This document shows positions 26,610-35,538 of a stretch of DNA of 64,000 nucleotides, piece after piece. A program made the position numbers and the translations under genes. The stretch covers positions 62,001 to 126,000 of the forward strand of contig NZ_NRSJ01000008.1 of the NCBI RefSeq assembly GCF_016584085.1, in the 5' to 3' direction. The DNA comes from Halochromatium glycolicum. GTDB lineage: Bacteria; Pseudomonadota; Gammaproteobacteria; Chromatiales; Chromatiaceae. Below the pieces are notes generated by a model. The model was given only the letters and a program-made list of their open reading frames with translations, searched no databases and was not told the DNA's origin. Numbering within the stretch: the stretch's first letter is position 1; each line of letters starts with the position of its first letter.

Positions 26610-27566
26610 ATGCCCGATCACAGTCAGGCTCCGCTCAAGGTTGGTGTCATTGGGGTTGGCTATCTTGGCCGGTTCCATGCGCTGATCTACTCTCGCCTCG
26701 AGCAGGCTGAGCTCGTTGGGGTCTGCGATACCGATCCGGCACGGATCGCGACGGTCGCCGACGAGGCCGGCTGCCCAGGGTGGGATGATCCATTGGCACT
26801 GATCGGACAGGTCGATGCGGTCAGCATCGCCGTGCCGACGACTGCGCATCGCGAGATCGCCTGTGCCTACCTCGAGCAAGGCATCCACGTCCTATTGGAG
26901 AAGCCGCTCGCGGTCGGTGCGAGCGACGGTGCGGCAATCGTCAAGGCCGCCGAGCAGCAGGGTCTGGTGCTTCAAGTCGGGCATCTGGAGCGCTTCAACG
27001 CCGGCATCATGGCCTTGGCGGCTCGGATCGACGGGCCGCGTTATATCGAAGCCCAGCGCATGGGTGGGTTTGTCGAGCGCGCAACCGATGTCGATGTGGT
27101 CGCGGACCTGATGATCCATGACCTGGACATCATCCTCGCCCTGGTCGAAGGGGAGCTGGTCGATGTACGGGCCGTCGGTACGCCGGTGCTGACGGACCGG
27201 ATCGATATCGCCAGCGCCCGCCTCGAATTCAGCAGCGGCACCGTGGCCAATGCCGTTGCAAGCAGGGTCTCGGACAAGAAGACACGCCGTATCCGGGTGT
27301 TTCAGCCGACCGGCTATCTGTCGCTCGACTTCATCGAGCAGACATTGGACATCGCCGCGCCCGAGCGGCGTGAAGAGGCTGAGCGACCCGAGATCCAGCG
27401 CTCACGGATCAAGGTGGAGCCTGTGCGGCCATTGGATCGGGAGATCGAGGCCTTCCTCGACTGCGTTAGGCAGCGCAAGCGACCGCTGGTCGACGGTCGG
27501 ACCGGGCTGCGTGCTCTGGAACTGGCGTTGAAGGTGCAGGCCAGCATCGCGGGCGACGGACGCTAA
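26610..27566 (+). CDS. Gfo/Idh/MocA family NAD(P)-dependent oxidoreductase
   Basis: 318 residues. The Rossmann motif is at the start (KVGVIGVGYLGRFHALIYSR), the sugar-dehydrogenase signature is EKPLAV, and the C-terminal alpha/beta domain has HLERFNAGI and the catalytic-type MIHDLDIILAL His/Asp. Family members oxidise or epimerise sugar nucleotides, inositols or related polyols, and the substrate here is unknown. In several gammaproteobacteria a close relative sits near lipid A genes, but no lpx gene is nearby. It may form a unit with the small membrane ORF upstream. Confidence 0.88.
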   Translation: MPDHSQAPLKVGVIGVGYLGRFHALIYSRLEQAELVGVCDTDPARIATVADEAGCPGWDDPLALIGQVDAVSIAVPTTAHREIACAYLEQGIHVLLEKPLAVGASDGAAIVKAAEQQGLVLQVGHLERFNAGIMALAARIDGPRYIEAQRMGGFVERATDVDVVADLMIHDLDIILALVEGELVDVRAVGTPVLTDRIDIASARLEFSSGTVANAVASRVSDKKTRRIRVFQPTGYLSLDFIEQTLDIAAPERREEAERPEIQRSRIKVEPVRPLDREIEAFLDCVRQRKRPLVDGRTGLRALELALKVQASIAGDGR

Positions 27567-27584
27567 CCGCATCGCCTGCCCTAA

Positions 27585-27664
27585 GTGGCTGTCCATTTTC
27601 TACTTCCCGATGATCGCCCAACGCTGGCCCGTAAATCGGGAAGAAGTTGATGGACAGTTTCTAA
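27585..27664 (+). repeat. Interspersed repeat B, copy 2
   Basis: GTGGCTGTCCATTTTCTACT through GATGGACAGTTTCTAAG. The ends are imperfect inverted repeats of about 24 bp. It lies downstream of the Gfo/Idh gene and is followed after about 85 bp by repeat C copy 3. Confidence 0.8.
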
Positions 27665-27747
27665 GCGTCGGCGACAATCGGCCGCCATCGCGTTTCGCCC
27701 TGGCTGCCCGCTCGGGAGCGATCACCATGCTAGACCGCGCGGCGGCG

Positions 27748-27833
27748 TTTAGAGGCCCTATCAAAATGCCTGGCTAGCCTGCACAAGCTGCTGATTTGCG
27801 AGGCCATAGAGGGTATTCTGTTAGGGTTTCTTC
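27748..27833 (+). repeat. Interspersed repeat C, copy 3
   Basis: TTTAGAGGCCCTATCAAAAT to TCTGTTAGGGTTTCTT. The pdxA stop codon (27821-27823) lies inside the repeat's conserved GTTAGGG end, so the element supplies the gene's last bases. Confidence 0.8.
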
Positions 27834-28888
27834 GTGACGATCTCCGCCGCGAGCGCGATCGCAGCACGCAGGCTGCCTGCGTCGGCACGGCCGGAGCCCG
27901 CTAGGTCGAGGGCGGTGCCATGATCGACCGAGGTGCGCACGATCGGTAGGCCGAGAGTCACGTTGACCGCTTGGCCGAAGCCGAGATGCTTCAGCACCGG
28001 CAGCCCCTGATCGTGATACATCGCGAGCACCGCATCGGCCCGCTCGAGCTGCGGGGGTACGAAGACCGTGTCCGCTGGCATTGGACCCGCGAGGTTCAGG
28101 CCCTCGGCGCGTAACCGCTCGAGCAGCGGGATGATCACGTCCTGCTCCTCGTGACCGAGATGGCCGCCTTCACCGGCGTGGGGGTTGAGCCCGCAGACCA
28201 GGATGCGCGGCCGCGGTATCCCGAAGGACTCCTGCAGCCCGGCGGTCAGGACCCGAATGATGTGCTCGAGCCGAGGCGCGGTGATCGCATTCGGCACCTG
28301 CGAGAGGGGCAGGTGCGTGGTTGCCAACGCGACGCGCAGAACTGGAGCGCTCAGCAGCATCACTGGCTCCATCACTGGCTCGGTCACTGGCTCGATCAGG
28401 GGCTCCGGTGCCGGCTCGGCGCGGCCGGAGGCCGTAAGCTGAGCGCAGCGCTGGGCGAGGAATTCGGTGTGCCCGCTGAAGGCCAGCCCGGCGTCATTGA
28501 TCACGCCTTTGTGGACCGGGGCCGTGACCATCGCTTCCCAGCGGCCGTTGAGGCAGCCTGCGCAGGCGGCGTTCAGCGTCTCGAGCACATAGCTCGCATT
28601 GTCCGGATTCAGCTCGCCCGGTATGCCCGGCGTTGCGAGCCGCGCTGCGGCATCGACTCGCAGCACGCCCGGCGCAGTCGGGCTCGGTGGTCCGGCGGGG
28701 TCGAACGGCTCGAGCGCGAGCGGTAGTCCGAGGACCTTAGCGCGGGTCTCGAGCAGGTCTGGATCGCAGACGGCGACCAGTTCGACCGCCTGCGTCTGCT
28801 GAGCCAGGGCGACGCAGAGGTCTGGGCCGATGCCGGCCGGCTCGCCCGGGGTCAGCGCCAGGCGTTTGGTCTCAGCCTTCGAGCTCAT
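27821..28888 (-). CDS. pdxA: 4-hydroxythreonine-4-phosphate dehydrogenase
   Basis: 355 residues from ATG 28888, overlapping the end of surA by 17 bp. Motifs: TPGEPAGIGPDL at the start, TAPVHKGVINDAG, GHTEFLA, GLNPHAGEGGHLG, MYHDQGLPVLK and VNVTLGLPIVRTSVDHGTA, all standard for PdxA, including the metal-binding His residues. It oxidises 4-phosphohydroxy-L-threonine in pyridoxal phosphate synthesis. Residues about 150-176 hold an unusual insert with repeated EPV units (PEPLIEPVTEPVMEPV) made by a 12-bp tandem duplication. surA-pdxA order is conserved in gammaproteobacteria, although ksgA does not follow here. Confidence 0.95.
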   Translation of the reverse strand: MSSKAETKRLALTPGEPAGIGPDLCVALAQQTQAVELVAVCDPDLLETRAKVLGLPLALEPFDPAGPPSPTAPGVLRVDAAARLATPGIPGELNPDNASYVLETLNAACAGCLNGRWEAMVTAPVHKGVINDAGLAFSGHTEFLAQRCAQLTASGRAEPAPEPLIEPVTEPVMEPVMLLSAPVLRVALATTHLPLSQVPNAITAPRLEHIIRVLTAGLQESFGIPRPRILVCGLNPHAGEGGHLGHEEQDVIIPLLERLRAEGLNLAGPMPADTVFVPPQLERADAVLAMYHDQGLPVLKHLGFGQAVNVTLGLPIVRTSVDHGTALDLAGSGRADAGSLRAAIALAAEIVTKKP

Positions 28889-30197
28889 CGAGGCGGATCT
28901 CCACATAGGCCTCATCGCGCAGTCGCTGTAGCCAAATCTCCTTGGCCTCTTCGGCCTTGCGCAGCCGCAAGGCGTCCTTTGCGCGCAGGCGCAGCAGCTC
29001 ATCGGCCGTGTCTTGATCACGGCGCTCGATGACCTGGACGATATGCCAGCCAAACGGGCTCTCGAATGGCTGGCTGATCTCCCCTGGTGCCAGCGAATCC
29101 ATCTCGTCCTCGAAGTCCGGTACCGTGTCGCCCGGGTTCACCCAACCCAGATCGCCGCCGTTCAATGCCGAGCCGGTATCGTCCGAATGCGAGCGCGCGA
29201 GGGTCGCAAAGTCGTCGCCGCCGACGATCCGAAGCCGCAGCTGCTCGAGACGGCGCTTTGCATCCTCGTCCGAGACCACCTCGCTGGTCCGGATCAGGAT
29301 GTGTCGGGCATGCGTCTGGGTGACCGGTTCCGGCGCGTCGCCCTTGATGTCGCTGACCCTGATGATGTGAAAACCGCTCGGGCTGCGGATCGGGTCGGTC
29401 AGCTCGCCGCGACCGAGGCGCTGGGCGGGCTGCGCGGCCAGCGTCGGCACCTCGCCGATCGGGAACCAACCGAGGTCACCGCCCTGCTGGGCACGGCCGC
29501 CATCGGAGCGGGCGCGGGCCAGCGCGGCGAAATCCTCGCCTGCTCGGAGCCGCCGCGCGAGATCGCGCGCCTCGCTTCGGGCCTGCTCGACCTGCTCGTC
29601 GGTCGGGTTCTCCGGCAGCGCGATCAGGATATGGCTGAGTCGCACCTCACTGCGATTGATCAGGCTGTCGCGGTTGGTCTCCATGAACCGGTCGACCTCC
29701 TGCTCGCTGACCTGGATGCCCTTGACCACGTCCTCCTGTTGCAGCCGTTGGGTCAGGATCTGCCGCCGCGTGTCTTCGCGGAACTGCTCGAACGACAGAC
29801 CGTTCGCTTCGAGCGCATCGCGCAGCTGCATCAGGCCCATATTGTTGCGTGCAGCGATGTTGGTCAGGGCCTCCGTGAGCGTGGCCTCGTCGACCTCGAG
29901 GCCGAGGCTTTGTGCTCGCTGGATCTGGAGGCGCTCAAGGATCAGTTCATCGAGCATCTGCTGCTGCAGGGTTTGCGGGTCTGGCAGCGCGGCGCCGCGC
30001 GCCTGCAGCTCCGGAATCAGCATCGCGATCTCGTCCTCGAGTTCGCTCTGGACGATCACATCGTCATTGACGACGGCGACGATCGCATCGAGCGGCTGCA
30101 CTTGAGCGAGCGCGGGTGCGACCGCGGCGGCCATCATGACCAGCCTGATCCAAAATCGAAAGGGCCTCACCGCCTTGTCAATCGACTTGATAGCCAT
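28872..30197 (-). CDS. surA: Periplasmic chaperone and peptidyl-prolyl isomerase SurA
   Basis: 441 residues from ATG 30197 with a GAGAAG site, overlapping the lptD stop. A signal peptide (about 1-31) precedes the N-terminal chaperone domain (LDAIVAVVNDDVIVQSELED). Two parvulin domains follow (about 175-285 and 290-395), each with SHILIAL or ARHILIRT and GGDLGW motifs, then the C-terminal helix. It escorts outer-membrane beta-barrels, notably LptD, to BAM. The lptD-surA-pdxA order is the standard operon. Confidence 0.96.
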   Translation of the reverse strand: MAIKSIDKAVRPFRFWIRLVMMAAAVAPALAQVQPLDAIVAVVNDDVIVQSELEDEIAMLIPELQARGAALPDPQTLQQQMLDELILERLQIQRAQSLGLEVDEATLTEALTNIAARNNMGLMQLRDALEANGLSFEQFREDTRRQILTQRLQQEDVVKGIQVSEQEVDRFMETNRDSLINRSEVRLSHILIALPENPTDEQVEQARSEARDLARRLRAGEDFAALARARSDGGRAQQGGDLGWFPIGEVPTLAAQPAQRLGRGELTDPIRSPSGFHIIRVSDIKGDAPEPVTQTHARHILIRTSEVVSDEDAKRRLEQLRLRIVGGDDFATLARSHSDDTGSALNGGDLGWVNPGDTVPDFEDEMDSLAPGEISQPFESPFGWHIVQVIERRDQDTADELLRLRAKDALRLRKAEEAKEIWLQRLRDEAYVEIRLDELEG

Positions 30198-32712
30198 AGA
30201 CTTCTCGTTGCAAAAAACTGTCGATGGAGCTGCCAAAGGCGCCAAGGCCGGCAAGCTCGAGTTGGAGCATCACCGATGTGCTTCCGTTACTGTCGGGGCG
30301 ATTCTTGAAGTGCCGACCGAGCACACGCAGCTTCCAGCAGCACTGACCGTATTCGATCCCGGCGAAGGCATCGGTGGTCTCATCGCTCTCGAATGAGTAG
30401 AGCCAGCGCCCGACGACCTCGACCTGTTTGGAGACCGGCATCCGGAACGAGAGGTCCGTGGTCTCATAGCGGTTCTCGATCGTGGCGCCGCGGTCGAAAC
30501 GATAGGCCATGTTGAGCAGCTGTTTCGCCTTGGGGCCCGCGTACCCGAGCTGGAGGGTCCGCCGGCCCCACTGGTCGGCCCCTTCAGCCGGATCCCATTC
30601 GAAGCTGGCGCGGGCGCGCCACCCGTCGAACAGACGTGCCGAGAGCTCGCCGGCGACCGGGGACTCGTCCGTGACCTCGGTCGGACCCGTGATCTGGACC
30701 CTTCGATCAGCGAAATAGAGGATGCGGCCGACGCTCAGACGCAGCATCTCTTCACCTGTGCGCACATCCAGGTAGCGCGACGTCAATGCCGTGGTGATCT
30801 GGTTCGCATCGCCGATGCGGTCCCGTCCGGTGAAGCGGTTGCTTCGGAACAGGTTGGCGAAATCGAAGTCCAGCTCGGCGCTGTCGAAGACCGGCGTCTC
30901 CGATTGGTCCTCATAGGGCGTGTAGAGATAGAACAGCCGCGGCTCTAAGGTCTGCATCGCGGTCTGCCCTAACAGTTCGGTGCTGCGCTCGAACACCAGC
31001 CTGCCGTCGACCTCGACCGTCGGGATGCTGTGATGCGGCGAGCCCGCCTGCCCCGGGGCGGTGTCGGTCAGGTCATAGCCGGTCAGGTTCAGTGTCACGC
31101 GCGGGATCAGATGCCCATAGCTGCGGCGCAGCGGCAGGCTAAGGGCCGGTTGCATCGCCAGCCGTTGGCCGTGGACGATGTGGTTGTGATCGAAGTAATC
31201 GTACTCGGCGTTCAGGTCGGCGACCCACCCGCCGGCGAGCTCGACCGGGCTCAGATTGAACAGCACTTGAGGGAAGCGTCCGTAGGGGCGCTGCGCTGGG
31301 GTTATGGTGGGATCGACGGTCTGGTACCCCTCTAGGGCCGTCATCAAGGACCAGCCGCGTCCGTGGTAGGTCGCTGAGCCGCGCTGCAGCAGCCGCCGCG
31401 TGCTGGTGATATCGAGCCCGTTACCGAAATCCTCGAGATAGTCGTCGTCCGAGACGGCGCTGAAGTCCAGGGCTGTGCTGAGCCGTCCGAGCCATCGGCC
31501 TTCCTCTTCGAGGCTCAGCGCCCAGCGCGCCCCATTCTCTTCGTATTGGCTGTCATTCGGGATGATCTCGGCCTCGATCCGGCCTTGATCATGCCGGGTC
31601 AGGTAGCGGAACTCGGTCCCGAGCATCAGGCCGCGCTCGCTCAGATAACGCGGCGACAGCGTCGCGTCCATGTTCGGAGCGATATTCCAGTAATAGGGCA
31701 CGACCAGCTCGAACCCGTTCTCATCCGATGAGCCGACCGTCGGGATCAGCAGGCCGCTCTTGCGCCGGTCGTCGATCGGGAAGCGCAGATAGGGCATATA
31801 GAGGACCGGGACGCCCTTGACCCGGAGCCGGGCGTTGCGGGCGACCCCGATCCCCTTTTTCCGATCCAGCCTCAGCTTCGAGGCCCTCAACGACCAGGCG
31901 TTATCGCCCGGCGGGCAGGTGGAGTAGACGAGATCGCTGTAACGGGTCAATGACGGCTCGACCAGTTCGGCGAGCTCGGCGGTGCCGCGCAGATTGGCGC
32001 TGCCCGAGAAGCGATAGCTCACATGCTCGATCTGCCCGCGGTTGGTCTCCAGATTGAGCAGTGCGCGATCGCCGATGAGCCGAACCCCTGAGCGCTCGAC
32101 CAAGGTCTCTCCTGTGGTCGCGATCGCCCCGCTGGTGCGGTCATAGGTGATGGCGTCGGCGCTGACGCGCTCGCCGCCACGGCGCAGATCGACGCCGTCG
32201 GCGAGCGTCAGGATACCGGTGTCCTGTTGATAGGTCAGCGTGCCGGTCTCGATGTCGATCGGCGTCCCCGGCGCCGGCGGAGACGGGGCTTGTACCGAGC
32301 GGCCTCCGGCTGAAGCCGGCCCGCAGAAGGTCCAGTCGAGCCCCTGATGCAGGCGGGCTTCGCGACCGGGGGCATGGCGGGGCTCGCCGCCTGCCGCTCT
32401 GCGGCGGTCGGCGTCATCGGCCTTCGGTATGGCCGATGCGACGTCCGCCATCGCCTCTTGCGTGGGCCATTGCGTCGGCACGGCGCCGGCTTGCGCGGCT
32501 GCTGCGTTGGGTGCGCTGTCTCCTGCCTGGGGACGATCGACCCCTTTCGTTGGCCCGGGCTCGAGCCCAGCTTCCGCGAGCGGTCGAAGTTGCGACGGCG
32601 GGAGGTCCGCAGAGGCAGTGGACGCGTCGACAGGTGGCTCGGCCTGCCCTGCCGCCCAGAATAGAAGTAGGGCGACGCTCGCGAGGGTGCGTCTGCGGTC
32701 CGGGGCGGTCAT
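30178..32712 (-). CDS. lptD: LPS-assembly outer-membrane protein LptD
   Basis: 844 residues from ATG 32712. A signal peptide (RRTLASVALLLFWAAGQAEP) is followed by a long low-complexity linker (about 25-150) that is larger than usual. The OstA/LptA-like beta-jellyroll starts near IDIETGTLTYQQDTG. The beta-barrel follows, ending with VMLQLELAGLG. Disulfide Cys residues are visible in LDWTFCGP and in the adjacent pair GQCCWKL, as needed for LptD maturation. With LptE it inserts LPS into the outer leaflet. It is divergent from amgK, as in Pseudomonas-type genomes. Confidence 0.96.
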   Translation of the reverse strand: MTAPDRRRTLASVALLLFWAAGQAEPPVDASTASADLPPSQLRPLAEAGLEPGPTKGVDRPQAGDSAPNAAAAQAGAVPTQWPTQEAMADVASAIPKADDADRRRAAGGEPRHAPGREARLHQGLDWTFCGPASAGGRSVQAPSPPAPGTPIDIETGTLTYQQDTGILTLADGVDLRRGGERVSADAITYDRTSGAIATTGETLVERSGVRLIGDRALLNLETNRGQIEHVSYRFSGSANLRGTAELAELVEPSLTRYSDLVYSTCPPGDNAWSLRASKLRLDRKKGIGVARNARLRVKGVPVLYMPYLRFPIDDRRKSGLLIPTVGSSDENGFELVVPYYWNIAPNMDATLSPRYLSERGLMLGTEFRYLTRHDQGRIEAEIIPNDSQYEENGARWALSLEEEGRWLGRLSTALDFSAVSDDDYLEDFGNGLDITSTRRLLQRGSATYHGRGWSLMTALEGYQTVDPTITPAQRPYGRFPQVLFNLSPVELAGGWVADLNAEYDYFDHNHIVHGQRLAMQPALSLPLRRSYGHLIPRVTLNLTGYDLTDTAPGQAGSPHHSIPTVEVDGRLVFERSTELLGQTAMQTLEPRLFYLYTPYEDQSETPVFDSAELDFDFANLFRSNRFTGRDRIGDANQITTALTSRYLDVRTGEEMLRLSVGRILYFADRRVQITGPTEVTDESPVAGELSARLFDGWRARASFEWDPAEGADQWGRRTLQLGYAGPKAKQLLNMAYRFDRGATIENRYETTDLSFRMPVSKQVEVVGRWLYSFESDETTDAFAGIEYGQCCWKLRVLGRHFKNRPDSNGSTSVMLQLELAGLGAFGSSIDSFLQREVYGYQVD

Positions 32713-32884
32713 GCTCTGGTTACGTCTTCGCGGTTGCGGGCGAGCGGCTGGCCCATCCGCCCAATCGGGGTCTGCTGCCATCACCGGCAAAATCGGTGTA
32801 AGGTCGCACATCCGCCGCGGTGCGGCAAACCGGGCGCACAGCAACAACCCCCTGTGCTGGCTCGTTCAACCATCTGGAGGCCGC

Positions 32885-33889
32885 GTGTCGGGCGACCGCA
32901 GACGATTACTCGAGCAGTGGCTCGATCTGGTGCGACCCGAGTGGGTTGGTCCGCTCGAGTCGGCCTCTTCGGACGCCAGCTTTCGCCGTTATTGGCGTTT
33001 CGCATACCAGGACTGGACCCTGATCGCCGTCGACGCCCCGCCGGAGCGGGAGGATAGCGCCCGCTTTGCCCGTCTGACACGGGCGTTCCGGCAGGTCGGG
33101 ATCAACAGCCCAGAGGTGATCGCTGAGGACCATCGCCGCGGCTTTCTGGTGCTCTCGGACCTGGGCCGCATCACCTACCTCAAACGCTTGACGACAACCA
33201 CTGCGGATGCCCTCTACGGTGACGCGATCGATGCGCTGATCAAGCTCCAGGTCGGGTTGTCCGCGGCGGACCTGCCGCTCTACGACGAACGGTTGCTGTG
33301 GCGTGAGCTGAGCCTGTTCGTCGACTGGCTGCTCGAAGCACTGCTCGAGCTCGAGCTTGCGGCGTCTGAGAAGGCCCAGGTGGAAGCGGCGTTCGGGCAG
33401 CTCGTCGAGCATGCCCTCGAGCAGCCGCGGGTTGCCGTCCATCGTGATTATCACAGCCGCAATCTGATGCTGTCAGAGTTCGCCAACCCAGGCGTGCTGG
33501 ACCTGCAGGATGCCGTCTTGGGGCCCTTGACCTATGACCCCGTCTCGCTCCTGAAGGACTGCTATATCGCTTGGCCGCGGAAGATGGTGCTGAGATGGCT
33601 GGCGCGCTATGCGGAGCGAGCCCGCGCAGCGCGCCTCCCAGTTCCAGCCGATTGGGGGCAACTCGTGCGCTGGTTCGATCTGATGGGGGCGCAGCGCCAC
33701 CTCAAGGCGGCAGGTATCTTCGCCCGTCTTGCGGTGCGCGACGGGCGGCACGGCTATCTGGCCGATCTGCCGCGGACGCTCGGTTACGTCGAGGAGCTTG
33801 GAGGTCTCTATCCCGAGTTGAGGCCGCTCGCGGGACTGATCAGCGAGCGCGTTCGACCGCGCCTGGACGGGCTCAACCGCGACCGGTAG
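32885..33889 (+). CDS. amgK: Aminoglycoside-phosphotransferase-fold sugar kinase, probable N-acetylmuramate/N-acetylglucosamine anomeric kinase
   Basis: 334 residues from GTG 32885, set by GGAGG six bases upstream. The open frame extends further upstream but lacks kinase homology. Kinase motifs are VAVHRDYHSRNLML (catalytic Asp and Asn) and VLDLQDAVLGPLTYD (metal-binding Asp, DxQD). Location divergent from lptD and sequence style match AmgK, which phosphorylates MurNAc or GlcNAc at C1 for cell-wall recycling. The partner uridylyltransferase murU, normally next, is absent here. purD follows in convergent orientation. Confidence 0.85.
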   Translation: MSGDRRRLLEQWLDLVRPEWVGPLESASSDASFRRYWRFAYQDWTLIAVDAPPEREDSARFARLTRAFRQVGINSPEVIAEDHRRGFLVLSDLGRITYLKRLTTTTADALYGDAIDALIKLQVGLSAADLPLYDERLLWRELSLFVDWLLEALLELELAASEKAQVEAAFGQLVEHALEQPRVAVHRDYHSRNLMLSEFANPGVLDLQDAVLGPLTYDPVSLLKDCYIAWPRKMVLRWLARYAERARAARLPVPADWGQLVRWFDLMGAQRHLKAAGIFARLAVRDGRHGYLADLPRTLGYVEELGGLYPELRPLAGLISERVRPRLDGLNRDR

Positions 33890-33895
33890 CTCGCT

Positions 33896-35188
33896 TCAGC
33901 TCGCATCGATGCTGCGGCCAATCGCGCGGTGGCCGATGTCGCGGCGGTAGAAGGCACCCTCGAAGTGGATGCCCTCGGCGAGCGAGTAGGCCCTGGCGGC
34001 TGCGGCGGCGACGTCGTCGCCGAGTGCGGTCGCGCAGAGCACGCGCCCACCGTGTGTCAGGGTCTGTCCGCCTTCCCGTCGGGTGCCGGCATGGAACAGC
34101 TTGGCGTCCTCGCTGGGGGCGCTCTCCAGCCCGGCAATCGGGTCGCCTTTGGCATAGTCGCCCGGGTAACCACCGGCTGCGATCACGACGCCGAGTGCTG
34201 CCTGAGCGGTCCAGCGTGCCGTTTCGGAGGCCAGGTGGCCATCGGTGGCGGCGAGACAGAGCTCGACCAGATCGCTCTCGAGCCGCATCAGGATCGGCTG
34301 CGTTTCCGGATCGCCGAGCCGGCAGTTGTACTCGAGCACCCGTGGCGCGCCGTCCGGGCCGATCATCAGCCCGGCGTAGAGGAAACCGGTGTAGGGCATG
34401 CCTTCGGCATCGAGGCCAGCGACGGTGGGCTTGATGATCTCGTCGATGATCCGCGCCTGGAGCGCCGCGCCGACGATCGGGGCCGGCGAATAGGCGCCCA
34501 TGCCGCCCGTGTTCGGCCCCCGGTCGCCCTCGTCGCGCGCCTTGTGGTCCTGTGAGGTCGCCAATGGCAGCACCTGGCCGCCGCCGACCAGCACGATGAA
34601 GCTCACCTCGTCGCCCGTCAGCCTCTCCTCGATCACCACGCGCTGTCCGGCACTGCCGAAACGCCCGGCGCCGAGCATGCTTTCAACGGCGTTGCGAGCA
34701 CGCTCGAGGTCCTCGGCCACCACGACCCCTTTGCCCGCCGCGAGTCCGTCGGCCTTGATCACGATCGGGGCGCCGACCTCATCGAGATAGGCGAGGGCGG
34801 ACTCGCGCTCGGTGAAGGTGCGGTAGTGCGCGGTCGGAATCCCGTGCCGCTGCATGAAGGCCTTCGCGAAGTCCTTCGAGCCCTCGAGTTGGGCCGCCTG
34901 CTGCGAGGGGCCGCAACAGCGAATACCGGCTGCCGCGAGTGCATCACCGACCCCGGCGACCAGGGGGGCTTCCGGGCCGATGATGCACAGCTCGACCGCG
35001 TTGTCCTGGGCAAAGGCGACCAGCGCCTCGGCGTCGAGCGCGTCGATGGCCAGGTTCTCAACACCCGGCTCGGTCGCGGTGCCGCCGTTGCCGGGGGCGA
35101 CATAGACCAGATCGGCGTGCGGAGACTGCGCGACCTTCCAGGCCAGGGCGTGCTCGCGGCCACCGCCGCCGAGGATCAGGATCTTCAT
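33896..35188 (-). CDS. purD: Phosphoribosylamine-glycine ligase
   Basis: 430 residues, typical length. N-terminal domain MKILILGGGGREHALAWK and ATP-grasp motifs: IKADGLAAGKGVVVAEDL, EERLTGDEVSFIVLV, AYSPAPIVG and NCRLGDPETQPIL. It catalyses the second step of purine synthesis, joining glycine to phosphoribosylamine. All substrate loops look intact. It is convergent with amgK (6 bp apart) and not linked to purH here, although purC lies 15 kb downstream. Confidence 0.97.
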   Translation of the reverse strand: MKILILGGGGREHALAWKVAQSPHADLVYVAPGNGGTATEPGVENLAIDALDAEALVAFAQDNAVELCIIGPEAPLVAGVGDALAAAGIRCCGPSQQAAQLEGSKDFAKAFMQRHGIPTAHYRTFTERESALAYLDEVGAPIVIKADGLAAGKGVVVAEDLERARNAVESMLGAGRFGSAGQRVVIEERLTGDEVSFIVLVGGGQVLPLATSQDHKARDEGDRGPNTGGMGAYSPAPIVGAALQARIIDEIIKPTVAGLDAEGMPYTGFLYAGLMIGPDGAPRVLEYNCRLGDPETQPILMRLESDLVELCLAATDGHLASETARWTAQAALGVVIAAGGYPGDYAKGDPIAGLESAPSEDAKLFHAGTRREGGQTLTHGGRVLCATALGDDVAAAAARAYSLAEGIHFEGAFYRRDIGHRAIGRSIDAS

Positions 35189-35538
35189 GGTGCTCTCGCT
35201 GCTGAGGGATCAGGCGCGCCCGGCTGGGCCACCGGCTGGACCACCGGCTGGGGGGCCAAACGGAGGTGGCTGCTGACGCGCGGGACCGGAAATTACGAGC
35301 CTGGATTGTAGAGGCAGGGCTTGCCGAAGGTGAAGGGCGGTCCCTTCTCGCCAAGCTTGTTTGCCTAGAGGAAGGGCCGTGCTCTGAGCTGAAGGACGCT
35401 GTGGAGCCGTACCCCAGCTGGCGATCGGTATATACTCCTGGCGCAAATCGGCGTGGAATCGGACCGAGCGACCTCGGCGCCGCGCATCCCAGCGCCAGCA
35501 AGCCTCAGTAGCCACCAAGCGCCAGCAGAGGAAACGCG
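35189..35538. other. Divergent promoter region, no recognised gene
   Basis: 350 bp between purD (minus) and the manC-type gene (plus). A short GGCCACCGGCTGGACCACCG tandem duplication near 35227-35247 is the only structure I noted. No PurR site could be assigned with confidence. Confidence 0.4.

Noticed and set aside
29013..30308. Long plus-strand frame opposite surA
   Set aside because: Shadow of surA; no recognisable protein features.
32429..32884. Upstream extension of the amgK frame
   Set aside because: It covers the lptD 5' region on the other strand and lacks kinase homology. GGAGG before GTG 32885 sets the start.
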